From assembly GCA_947478535.1 (NCBI GenBank), contig CANJXD010000240.1, positions 1-8,275 of the forward strand: a stretch of DNA of 8,275 nt, read 5' to 3'. The notes below the pieces were generated by a model. That model was not told the origin of the DNA, searched no databases, and saw only the letters and a list, made by a program, of their open reading frames with translations. Below, piece by piece: positions 1-5,608 of this stretch; position 1 is the first letter of the stretch, and each line of letters starts with the position of its first letter. This DNA comes from Acetobacteraceae bacterium. GTDB taxonomy: Bacteria; Pseudomonadota; Alphaproteobacteria; Acetobacterales; Acetobacteraceae. A program made the translations under genes and the position numbers.

Positions 1-119
1 ACCGGCCCAGGAAGACGCTCGACTACGCCACCCCAAACGAGGCCTTCAACAGCCTACTTGCAAAGCTGGCCAGCCGGGGCGAAACACAGAGCCGCGGTGG
101 TGTTCGCTACGGATGTTGA
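1..119 (+). CDS. IS30-family transposase, C-terminal end (partial)
   Basis: This is the 3' end of a transposase gene that enters from outside the window. Reading from base 3, the frame gives RPRKTLDYATPNEAFNSLL and then AKLAS, ending at TGA 117-119. An N(D)RPRKTLG-x-TPxExF block is the hallmark C-terminus of IS30-family DDE transposases, which cut and join the element's ends. Only 38 codons are visible, so the DDE catalytic residues lie outside. The residues after AKLAS are not conserved in any way I recognise and run into the probable terminal inverted repeat, a compact arrangement common in insertion sequences. The family call rests on the short motif alone; the frame is open and the motif is specific, so I am fairly sure. 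Whether the element is intact cannot be told. Confidence 0.75.
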   Translation, partial: RPRKTLDYATPNEAFNSLLAKLASRGETQSRGGVRYGC

Positions 120-126
120 ATCCACC
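1..126 (+). mobile_element. Right end of an IS30-family insertion sequence
   Basis: The transposase tail is followed by a probable terminal inverted repeat at about 98-126. Read inward on the minus strand it starts GGTGGATTCAACATCC and continues to GCGAACACC. From memory, the ends of IS30 itself carry AGATTCAA followed by a GCAACA block, which matches GGATTCAA and GCGAACA here in the same order and similar spacing. The boundary at about 124-127 is an estimate: the left end is outside the window, so neither the partner repeat nor the target duplication can be checked. The sequence beyond the boundary changes character and becomes the reading frame of the interrupted minus-strand gene. Confidence 0.55.
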
Positions 127-309
127 GATGGCATCCCCTGTTGTCCCGACGATGGCGCCGCGATTGACGATGGAGGAGCCAGAGCTGCTCACCACCACCG
201 GCTTGTCGTCCCAGAGCAGTTCGCCGGCGCCTCCGACGTAGAGGTAGTCGTTCCTGTTGTTCAGCAGCACCTGCGCGGTGGTCGGGGTCAGGATGAGACG
301 GCTTGTCAT
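46..309 (-). pseudogene. N-terminal stub of a gene cut by the IS (possible surface/repeat protein)
   Basis: A minus-strand ATG at 309-307 has a GGAG ribosome binding site about 9 bases upstream. It opens a protein starting MTSRLILTPTTAQVLL, followed by NNRNDYLYVGGAGELLWDD and a Ser/Gly-rich stretch, then VNRGAIVGTTGDAI. About 61 codons look authentic; the frame then enters the IS and meets TGA at 48-46, so the last roughly 27 residues are IS-derived. The Gly/Asn/Ser-rich, beta-strand-like pattern with 'VNRGAIVGTTGDAI' resembles the start of large extracellular beta-helix or calcium-binding repeat proteins, but this is a resemblance and not a family assignment. The rest of the gene, if it survives, lies on the far side of the IS. 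The gene is divergent from the aminotransferase. An upstream extension of this frame to 540 has no codon-use support and overlaps the aminotransferase. Confidence 0.5.
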
Positions 310-443
310 GGCAACAAACTCCGAACGTATCCATCCGGGAAGGTAAGCAGGATCGTTGTGCCCTACCAGCACTTCACGTGGCGGGATGCCGGGCCGCTGG
401 CGCCCCTGGTCGCGGGCGCAGCGCCGGGCGAGACTGCTCCGCC
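310..443. promoter_or_regulatory. Divergent intergenic spacer with a small inverted repeat
   Basis: This 134-base gap lies between the starts of the interrupted gene (minus) and the aminotransferase (plus), so it should hold promoters for both. I see no convincing -35/-10 pair. An inverted repeat, GCGCCC at 400-405 and GGGCGC at 414-419 with an 8-base loop, lies 24 bases before the aminotransferase start and could affect its expression, though short GC-rich repeats are common by chance here. Confidence 0.3.
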
Positions 444-1607
444 ATGATCCTCTCCCCGCGCCTGCGCGCCACCGCCGCGCCGCCCATCCCCGCCGCCCGC
501 GCCTGGGCCGCCCGTTATGACGGGCGCGCTGGCCCGGCACTCGACCTCACCCAGGCCGTGCCTGGCTATCCACCGCCGCCCGAATTGCTGGCGCGCCTGG
601 GTGCTGCCGCAGGCAGCGCCGCCTTTGCCGGCTATGGCCCGATCGCCGGCGACACGGCGCTGCGGGGGGGCCTGGCGGAGGATATGGCCCGCTTCTATGG
701 CGCGCCGATCAGCGGCGCCGATGTCGCCATCACCGCCGGCTGCAACCTCGCCTTCGCCATGGCGATGGCGGTGATTGCGGACCAGGGAGAGGGCGTGCTG
801 CTACCGACGCCCTGGTATTTCAACCAGGAAATGGCCCTGACGATGCAGGGCTCCCGCGCCATTCCCCTGCCGACCCGGCCGGAGGATGGCTTCGTGCCGG
901 ACCCGGTCCTGGCTGCCGCGATCATGGATGAAACCCCGGTCCGCGCCGTGGTGCTGGTCAGCCCCAACAACCCGACCGGCGCCGTCTATCCCGCCGCCAC
1001 CATCCACGCCTTTGCCGAATTATGCCGCCAGCGCGGCGCGCTGCTGGTGCTGGACGAGACCTACCGGGACTTCCTCCACCCCGACCAATCGCCGCCGCAC
1101 AGCCTGTTCAGCGATCCCGGCTGGGGCGATGTGCTGGTGCATCTCTATAGTTTCTCGAAGGCCTATTGCGTGCCGGGCCACCGCGTCGGCGCCATCGCGG
1201 CGGGGGCGGCCTTCCACGTCGAACTCGCCAAGGCGCTGGATACCTTGCAGATCTGTCCGCCCCGACCCTCCCAGGTCGCACTCGCCTGGGCGGTGCCGGC
1301 GCTGCGGGACTGGCGCGAAGGCAACCGCGCGATGATGGCGGAGCGCGCCACGGCCTTCCGCGAGGGTGTCTCCCAATTGCCGGGCTGGCGGCTGGATTCG
1401 CTGGGCACCTATTTCGCCTATCTCCGGGTGCCGGAAGGCGGTCCGGATGCGATGGCGGTTTCGGAACGCCTGGCGGCGACCCAGGGCCTGATGAGTCTGC
1501 CCGGCCCCTTCTTCGGCCCGGGTCAGGATCGCCATATACGGCTCGCCTTCGCCAATGCCGGCCTCGACGTGCTCGCCCAGGTCCCCGCCCGCCTCGCTGC
1601 CCTGTAA
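444..1607 (+). CDS. PLP-dependent class I/II aminotransferase
   Basis: This is a 387-residue fold-type I pyridoxal-phosphate enzyme, expected in the cytoplasm, transferring an amino group between an amino acid and a 2-oxo acid. The PLP pocket is complete: the AFAGYGPIAGDTALR region of the substrate lobe, the NNPTG motif with Asn176, the DETY motif with Asp204 and Tyr207, the Schiff-base Lys239 in YSFSKAY, and the carboxylate-binding Arg366 in IRLAFAN. Length is typical of the family (380-400). I chose ATG 444 because the homology-like sequence starts there; an in-frame ATG at 303 would overlap the divergent gene's start and adds a low-complexity extension. The ribosome binding site is weak (GGGCGAG). 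The next gene starts 11 bases after the stop, so both are probably co-transcribed. The amino acid used cannot be read from these motifs; general aspartate/aromatic-type annotation would be a guess. Confidence 0.92.
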   Translation: MILSPRLRATAAPPIPAARAWAARYDGRAGPALDLTQAVPGYPPPPELLARLGAAAGSAAFAGYGPIAGDTALRGGLAEDMARFYGAPISGADVAITAGCNLAFAMAMAVIADQGEGVLLPTPWYFNQEMALTMQGSRAIPLPTRPEDGFVPDPVLAAAIMDETPVRAVVLVSPNNPTGAVYPAATIHAFAELCRQRGALLVLDETYRDFLHPDQSPPHSLFSDPGWGDVLVHLYSFSKAYCVPGHRVGAIAAGAAFHVELAKALDTLQICPPRPSQVALAWAVPALRDWREGNRAMMAERATAFREGVSQLPGWRLDSLGTYFAYLRVPEGGPDAMAVSERLAATQGLMSLPGPFFGPGQDRHIRLAFANAGLDVLAQVPARLAAL

Positions 1608-1618
1608 GGACGCCCGCC

Positions 1619-2377
1619 ATGGACACGAACACCACGCCCGAGGTCTGCACCCCCGATGGCTGCGGCCCCACTGAAACCGGTGGGGCGCCGATCGCCGTCC
1701 CCCTCCCTTTGGCGCCGACGCCGGCGCGGACCATCGACGTGATCTCCGACGCCATCTGCCCCTGGTGCTGGATCGGCAAGCGCAACCTTGAAGCCGCGCT
1801 GGCCGAACTGGCCGGGGAGGGGCTGCACTTCGCGATCCGCTGGCGCCCCTTCCAGCTCAATCCCGACATGCCGCCCGAAGGCGTGGAGCGCGCCGCCTAC
1901 CGCGCCCGGAAATTCGGCTCACTCGAAAAGTCCCGCCAGCTGGATGCCCAGGTGGCGGAAGCCGGGCGCGCGGCGGGGCTCGCCTTCCGGCATGACCTGA
2001 TGCTGCGCACCCCCAACACCGTCGCCGCGCATCGCGTCATCCGCCTCGCGGAAAGCGCTGGCGTGCAGGACGCGGTGGTGGAGGCGCTGTTCCGCGGCTA
2101 CTTCCAGGAAGGCCAGGATGTCGGCGATGCCGCGACGCTGGTGGCGATCGGCGCCGGCGCCGGGCTGGATGGCGCTGCCGTCGCCGCCATGCTCGGCACC
2201 GAGGATGGCCGCGCCGAGGTGCTGGCGGAGGATATGGCCGCCCGCCGCGGTGGCCTCGATGGCGTGCCGTCCTTCCTGATGGACCGGCACATGCTGTTCA
2301 GCGGCGCCATGCCAGGCCCCCGCATGGCCGATGCCTTCCGCCGCGCGCATGCCATCCTCACCGAGCGGGCGGCGTGA
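1619..2377 (+). CDS. DsbA-family FrnE-like dithiol oxidoreductase
   Basis: This 252-residue protein belongs to the thioredoxin-fold DsbA superfamily, FrnE branch, which acts in thiol-disulfide exchange. The active site is Cys47-Pro-Trp-Cys50 in SDAICPWCWIGKRNL, a typical FrnE signature; the helical insertion includes FQLNPDMPPEGV and RTPNTVAAHRVI; the cis-proline loop is GVPSFLMD with Pro217. There is no signal peptide, which agrees with the usually cytoplasmic location of FrnE proteins. The start at 1619 follows an AAGGA site that overlaps the aminotransferase stop. About 37 residues precede the fold, rich in Pro and Thr, with an extra cysteine pair (Cys10 and Cys15 in CTPDGC). The extension is not part of the DsbA domain; it could be a metal-binding or redox tail, or the true start could be further in, but no good alternative ATG lies before residue 38. 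Substrates are unknown. Confidence 0.9.
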   Translation: MDTNTTPEVCTPDGCGPTETGGAPIAVPLPLAPTPARTIDVISDAICPWCWIGKRNLEAALAELAGEGLHFAIRWRPFQLNPDMPPEGVERAAYRARKFGSLEKSRQLDAQVAEAGRAAGLAFRHDLMLRTPNTVAAHRVIRLAESAGVQDAVVEALFRGYFQEGQDVGDAATLVAIGAGAGLDGAAVAAMLGTEDGRAEVLAEDMAARRGGLDGVPSFLMDRHMLFSGAMPGPRMADAFRRAHAILTERAA

Positions 2378-2398
2378 AACCATGCGAAACGGCAAACC

Positions 2399-2419
2399 GC
2401 GGGGGGTGAATTCCCCCGC
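2399..2419 (+). terminator. Strong GC hairpin between the dsbA-like gene and lemA
   Basis: GCGGGGG at 2399-2405 pairs perfectly with CCCCCGC at 2413-2419, leaving a 7-base loop (GTGAATT). It begins 22 bases after the upstream stop. No T-run follows, so it is not a canonical intrinsic terminator; it could slow polymerase, protect the upstream mRNA 3' end, or sit in the lemA leader. Confidence 0.4.
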
Positions 2420-2464
2420 CACCCCGCGCGCGCTAGCGTGGCGCGAACCACGGGAGATCGCGTG

Positions 2465-3022
2465 ATGGAATGGGTCATTCTCGGCGTCATCGTCCTGCTG
2501 CTGCTGTGGCTGGTCGTCGTCTACAACCGCCTGGTCGCGCTGCGGCAGACCGCCTCCCAGGCCTGGGCGGATATCGAGGTCCAGCTCAAGCAGCGCCATG
2601 ACCTGATCCCCAATCTGGTGGAGATGGTGAAGGGCTATGCCGCGCATGAACGCGGCACGCTCGATGCCGTCATCAAGGCGCGCAACACAGCGGTGTCCGC
2701 CAATGGCCCGGAAGCCGCCGCCGCTGCCGAAGGGCAGCTTTCGGGTGCTCTCGGCCGGCTTTTCGCGCTGTCGGAAGCCTATCCGGACCTGAAGGCCAAC
2801 ACGAACTTCCTCTCCCTCCAGGGGGAGCTTTCGGCGGTGGAGGGCAAGATCGCCGCGGCGCGGCGCTTCTTCAACAACGCGGTCGCCGAGTTCAACGCCG
2901 CCATCCAGTCCATCCCCGCCGTCTTCTTCGCGGGCAGCCTGGGCTTCGCCGCACGCGGCTTCTTCGAGCTGGATGCGGCGGAGCGCGTGGCCGTCAACAC
3001 CGCGCCGCAGGTGAAGTTCTAG
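2465..3022 (+). CDS. lemA: LemA family membrane protein
   Basis: This 185-residue protein has the standard LemA layout: a single N-terminal membrane helix (about residues 3-20, WVILGVIVLLLLWLVVVYN) followed by a helical domain. Family landmarks are clear: YNRLVALRQTASQAWADIEV, QLKQRHDLIPNLVEMVKGYA, the HERGTLDAVIKARN segment, and the FFNNAVAEFNAAIQSIP helix near the C-terminus. Length matches the family (about 185-200). The start at ATG 2465 has GGGAG at 2452-2456; an adjacent GTG at 2462 is the only close rival. LemA proteins have no defined biochemical activity but recur beside M48 proteases or TPM-domain proteins, and the next gene here is an M48 protease 22 bases downstream, so the two are almost certainly one operon. 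Confidence 0.95.
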   Translation: MEWVILGVIVLLLLWLVVVYNRLVALRQTASQAWADIEVQLKQRHDLIPNLVEMVKGYAAHERGTLDAVIKARNTAVSANGPEAAAAAEGQLSGALGRLFALSEAYPDLKANTNFLSLQGELSAVEGKIAAARRFFNNAVAEFNAAIQSIPAVFFAGSLGFAARGFFELDAAERVAVNTAPQVKF

Positions 3023-3044
3023 GCGCCGGGCGGGGGCCGCACCC

Positions 3045-4460
3045 ATGCAGGCCATCGGCCTCAAGACCCATGGCTGGAACACCGCCATCCGGTCGATGCT
3101 GCTGCTGGCCGGCTTCCCCGTCCTGCTGACGGCCATGGGCTATGCGCTCGCGCTGTTCCTGGTGGCCTGGGATGCGCCGACCGTTGCCAAGGGTCTGGCC
3201 GCCGCCGCGCGGCTGCTGCCCACCGTCGTCGCCTGCGCCGTGGTGGTGGCGGCCATCTGGTTCGCCATCGCCTGGTTCGCGCATCTCAGGATCATCGATT
3301 TCTTCACCGGCGCCCGGCCGGTGGCCGCCGAGGCCGATGAGCCACGCCTCTGGCGGCTGACGGAGGCGCTCTGCATCAGTCGCGGCATGCGCCTGCTGCG
3401 CCTGGCGGTGATCGAGACGGAAGCCCGCAACGCCTTCGCCGCCGGGCTGACCCCCGCGCAATCCGCCGTCACCGTCACGCGGGGCCTCATGACTGCGCTG
3501 GATGATCGGGAATTGTCGGCGGTGCTGGCGCATGAGCTGTCCCATATCCGCAACGGCGATGCGCGCCTCGGCGTGATCGCGGCGGTCTTCGTCGGCGTCA
3601 TCACGCTGATCACGAACAATGCCGGCGACGCGCTGCGGATGATGCGCTGGACCGGCGGGCGCCGTTCCTCCTCCTCCTCCTCCTCCTCCTCCTCCTCCTC
3701 CTCCAGCCGCAATAGTGGCAATGGCGGCGTGGTCATCGTGCTGATCCTCATCGCGGTGGCGATCGCGGTGCTGACGCATCTGCTGACCATCGCGCTGCGC
3801 ATGGCGCTGTCCCGCAACCGCGAATACCTGGCCGATGCCGGCGCGGTGGAGATGACGCAGGACGCCGATGCGATGATCACCGCGCTGCGGAAGGTGGCGC
3901 AGCGCCCGGCGATGGATGGCGTGCCGGCCCAGCTGCGCGCCCTGTTCCTGCATGATGCCGCGATGAGCGCGGGCGTCGGCTGGTTTGCCACCCACCCGCC
4001 GATCGAGGAACGCGTCGGCGCCCTGGTTCGCTTCGCCGGCGGCCACTATTCCGGCCCCCTGCCCGAATTCGCCGAGCCCCCCCCGGCCCCCGAGCCAGAG
4101 CCAGCCGATGACGACGCGACGGTGGTGCCCTGGAAGGCCACCGATATCGTCCAGCCCTTGCCGCCCGCTGGAACGGCGTCCCCCTGGGGCGCCGCCGCAC
4201 CCGCTTCCCCCTGGATTCTTGCCCAGGCGGCCACGGCGCCAGCCGTTGGAGCCACGGCGCCAGCCGTTGGAGCCACGGTCACAGCCACGCCGCCAGCGGC
4301 CGAGCCTCGCACGGCAACGCAGGAAAGGCTGGACGCCATGGCGGCCTTCCTGAGCACCCAGGACAAGAGCTTCATGGAGAATCAGGCAAAGCGGGAGGAG
4401 GCCCGCAGCGCCGGCCGCAACCCCGACGACGCCGCCCCGCCCCCGCCGAGGCGGGGTTAG
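3045..4460 (+). CDS. Membrane M48-family zinc metalloprotease with poly-Ser insert and Pro/Ala-rich tail
   Basis: This 471-residue integral membrane peptidase is related to the HtpX/Ste24 family, which degrades or processes membrane proteins. Zinc site: His163-Glu164-Leu-Ser-His167 (HELSHIRNGDARLG), with third ligand Glu260 in NREYLADAGAVEMT. Membrane helices are likely at about 18-42, 58-80, 176-190 and 229-250. The last two, which flank the active site region, are separated by a loop holding 14 consecutive serines (208-221). FATHPPIEERVGAL near residue 312-325 is the usual M48 C-terminal motif. Beyond residue about 345 there is an extra tail of over 120 residues rich in Pro, Ala and acidic residues, without a recognisable domain. 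The enzyme is longer than HtpX (about 290) because of this tail. The start at 3045 is preceded by a G-rich stretch. It follows lemA closely and its stop overlaps the stop of the convergent racemase-like gene. Confidence 0.93.
   Translation: MQAIGLKTHGWNTAIRSMLLLAGFPVLLTAMGYALALFLVAWDAPTVAKGLAAAARLLPTVVACAVVVAAIWFAIAWFAHLRIIDFFTGARPVAAEADEPRLWRLTEALCISRGMRLLRLAVIETEARNAFAAGLTPAQSAVTVTRGLMTALDDRELSAVLAHELSHIRNGDARLGVIAAVFVGVITLITNNAGDALRMMRWTGGRRSSSSSSSSSSSSSSRNSGNGGVVIVLILIAVAIAVLTHLLTIALRMALSRNREYLADAGAVEMTQDADAMITALRKVAQRPAMDGVPAQLRALFLHDAAMSAGVGWFATHPPIEERVGALVRFAGGHYSGPLPEFAEPPPAPEPEPADDDATVVPWKATDIVQPLPPAGTASPWGAAAPASPWILAQAATAPAVGATAPAVGATVTATPPAAEPRTATQERLDAMAAFLSTQDKSFMENQAKREEARSAGRNPDDAAPPPPRRG
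3666..3704 (+). repeat. (TCC)13 trinucleotide repeat inside the M48 protease gene
   Basis: Thirteen perfect TCC codons are followed by AGC, giving 14 serines in a row. The unit is three bases, so copy-number slippage would change the serine count without breaking the frame. Synonymous serine codons are not mixed in, which points to recent expansion or slippage and not to selection on protein sequence alone. Confidence 0.95.
4230..4278 (+). repeat. 21-base tandem duplication in the protease tail
   Basis: Bases 4230-4250 and 4251-4271 are identical (starting GCCACGGCGCCAGCC), and a third partial copy begins at 4272 (GCCACGG). In protein this is the heptad ATAPAVG repeated twice and then ATV. 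The identity at all third positions indicates a recent duplication. Confidence 0.9.
4441..4456. terminator. Hairpin at the convergent gene ends
   Basis: CCCCGC at 4441-4446 pairs with GCGGGG at 4451-4456 around a 4-base loop (CGAG), directly before the two overlapping stop codons. It lies where transcription from both strands should end. No T-run follows on either strand, so a terminator role is only a suggestion; it is also part of the protease's Pro/Arg codons. Confidence 0.3.
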
Positions 4461-5095
4461 GCCCCCATCGCCTTCCGCAGCTTCCGCACCGCGCTGCCCG
4501 GCGTCGTCACCACCGGCTTCCCGCAGGCCGCCGCAACCCCTGCCGCTGCGCGCGCCAAGCTGAACTGCCCCAGCAGCACGACATCGCAATCCGCCAGTGT
4601 CCGCGCTGCCTCGGCCGCGAGCCGGTCATGCGCCTCCAGATCCCCGGAATCCAGCGCCGCCAGCGCCCCCGCCGCGAGGCAGGGCACCAACTCCACGCCG
4701 GCCGGGAATTCCGGTGGCATGGAGGCCAGCGTGCCCGGGAAGGTCGCCAGCAGGCCGATCCGTGTCCCGATCGCGACGGCTTCCTCGATCGCCGCCTCAT
4801 TCGGCTTCAACACCGGAATCGGCGCCAGCTCGGCCGCCACCGCCTCGATGCAGGGCCCGAAGGCGGAGCAGGAGAACAGGATGCCCTGCGCCCCGGTGCC
4901 GCGGGCATAGCGCCCCAGCGTCAGGAAGCGGTCCGTCATCGCGGGCGTCAGCCGTCCCTCCCGCGCTAGGTCGGCCGAAAGGCTGTCATCCAGCAGATTC
5001 ATCAGCGTTGCTTCCGGCCAGAATTCCCGGAAGGCGGCTTCGATCGGCGGCGGAGAGTGCCGCAGCGCGTGGATCAGTGCGATGCGCATCGCCAT
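4457..5095 (-). CDS. Asp/Glu racemase-superfamily protein, atypical active site
   Basis: This 212-residue protein has the two-lobed Asp/Glu/hydantoin racemase fold pattern: an N-terminal MRIALIHALRHSPPPIEAAF strand-helix, GILFSCSAFGPCIEA with Cys76 at the first catalytic position, PVLKPNEAAIEEAV, and an IGLLATFPGTLAS strand-loop opening the second lobe. Two-cysteine racemases carry a second cysteine in a (G)C-T/A-G-M motif; here that site reads LLGQFSLARAA with Gln177 and no cysteine. A reversible two-base racemisation is therefore doubtful; a single-cysteine isomerase, decarboxylase-like or other lyase role is possible. The start at ATG 5095 overlaps the upstream stop (TGATG), implying translational coupling; ATG 5089 is an alternative. 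A GGGAA site lies a few bases upstream. It is the last gene of the MFS-secreted protein-racemase cluster. Confidence 0.8.
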   Translation of the reverse strand: MAMRIALIHALRHSPPPIEAAFREFWPEATLMNLLDDSLSADLAREGRLTPAMTDRFLTLGRYARGTGAQGILFSCSAFGPCIEAVAAELAPIPVLKPNEAAIEEAVAIGTRIGLLATFPGTLASMPPEFPAGVELVPCLAAGALAALDSGDLEAHDRLAAEAARTLADCDVVLLGQFSLARAAAGVAAACGKPVVTTPGSAVRKLRKAMGA

Positions 5096-5556
5096 CAATT
5101 TCCCGTGCAGCGAACCAGCGGGGAGGGGAATTCCGAGCAGTTCGGGAAGACAATCTCATCCGGCCCGCGCCGTTCCACCCGCAGCCCGTTCGGGCCGGAG
5201 GGGCAGCCGAAGCCGATATCCGAGGGCACGCGGGACCCGAGTGCGCTCGACTGCGTCGGCACCGGCACCAGGCGGAATTCGAGGACATCCGGCCCGGTCG
5301 CCACCGTCTCGATCAACCGCTGGCGATAGCTGACGTCGAACATCGAGCTTCGCATCACCACGTCCCGTGTGAAGATCACGGAAGGCTGGCCCGTGCAGCG
5401 CGGCCCGCTGGTCTCCCCGGCCGGGAAAATGCCGCCGGTCCAGGACCCGAAGACCCAGGCATGCGGCGGGTCACCCTGCTGGGCCCCGGCCTGCTGGAAC
5501 CCGGCGCTTCCGGCCAGGCCGAGCGCTGCCGCCAAAACAAGAATAGCGCGTCGCAT
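5095..5556 (-). CDS. Secreted four-cysteine protein of unknown function
   Basis: I do not recognise this 153-residue protein. Residues 1-25 form a clear Sec signal peptide: MRR, then a hydrophobic core ILVLAAALGLAGSAGF, then a probable AxA cleavage site near QQAGA|QQG. The mature part is about 128 residues and holds four cysteines (54, 118, 140, 150), an even number suited to two disulfides in the periplasm. Visible motifs are AWVFGSWTGGIFPAGE, then RCTGQPSVIFTRDVVMRSS near the start and FPNCSEFPSPLVRCTGN at the end. It is not a lipoprotein (no lipobox) and has no membrane helix after the signal. The ribosome binding site GAGGAGA is strong. It starts 52 bases after the MFS stop and its TGA overlaps the ATG of the racemase-like gene, so it belongs to that operon. 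A small extracytoplasmic binding or inhibitory domain would fit, but this is only a guess. Confidence 0.82.
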   Translation of the reverse strand: MRRAILVLAAALGLAGSAGFQQAGAQQGDPPHAWVFGSWTGGIFPAGETSGPRCTGQPSVIFTRDVVMRSSMFDVSYRQRLIETVATGPDVLEFRLVPVPTQSSALGSRVPSDIGFGCPSGPNGLRVERRGPDEIVFPNCSEFPSPLVRCTGN

Positions 5557-5608
5557 CCCGGTCTCCTCAGCTCGCGTCCCGCATCATACCCGCCCCTGGC
5601 TTCACCGG

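Noticed and set aside
79..107. Imperfect hairpin GCGAA(A)CAC ... GTGTTCGC
   Set aside because: It lies at the IS end and one arm belongs to the probable terminal repeat; no T-run follows, so I do not call it a terminator.
303..443. N-terminal extension of the aminotransferase from ATG 303
   Set aside because: It overlaps the start of the divergent gene and gives a low-complexity Arg/Gly/Ala segment outside the normal enzyme length.
1108..1869. Minus-strand frame across the aminotransferase-dsbA junction
   Set aside because: It crosses two well-supported + strand genes and shows only Arg/Pro/Gly-rich sequence.
3666..3704. TCC array as CRISPR or other spaced repeat
   Set aside because: The units are contiguous trinucleotides in a coding frame with no spacers.
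3140..3991. Minus-strand open frame with a poly-glutamate run
   Set aside because: It is the antisense shadow of the M48 protease; the glutamates are the complement of the TCC repeat, and the protease motifs on the + strand are decisive.
2994..4589. 531-codon minus-strand open frame
   Set aside because: It lies antisense to the protease, spans two real genes and reads as Arg/Gly/His-rich filler typical of GC-rich shadow frames.
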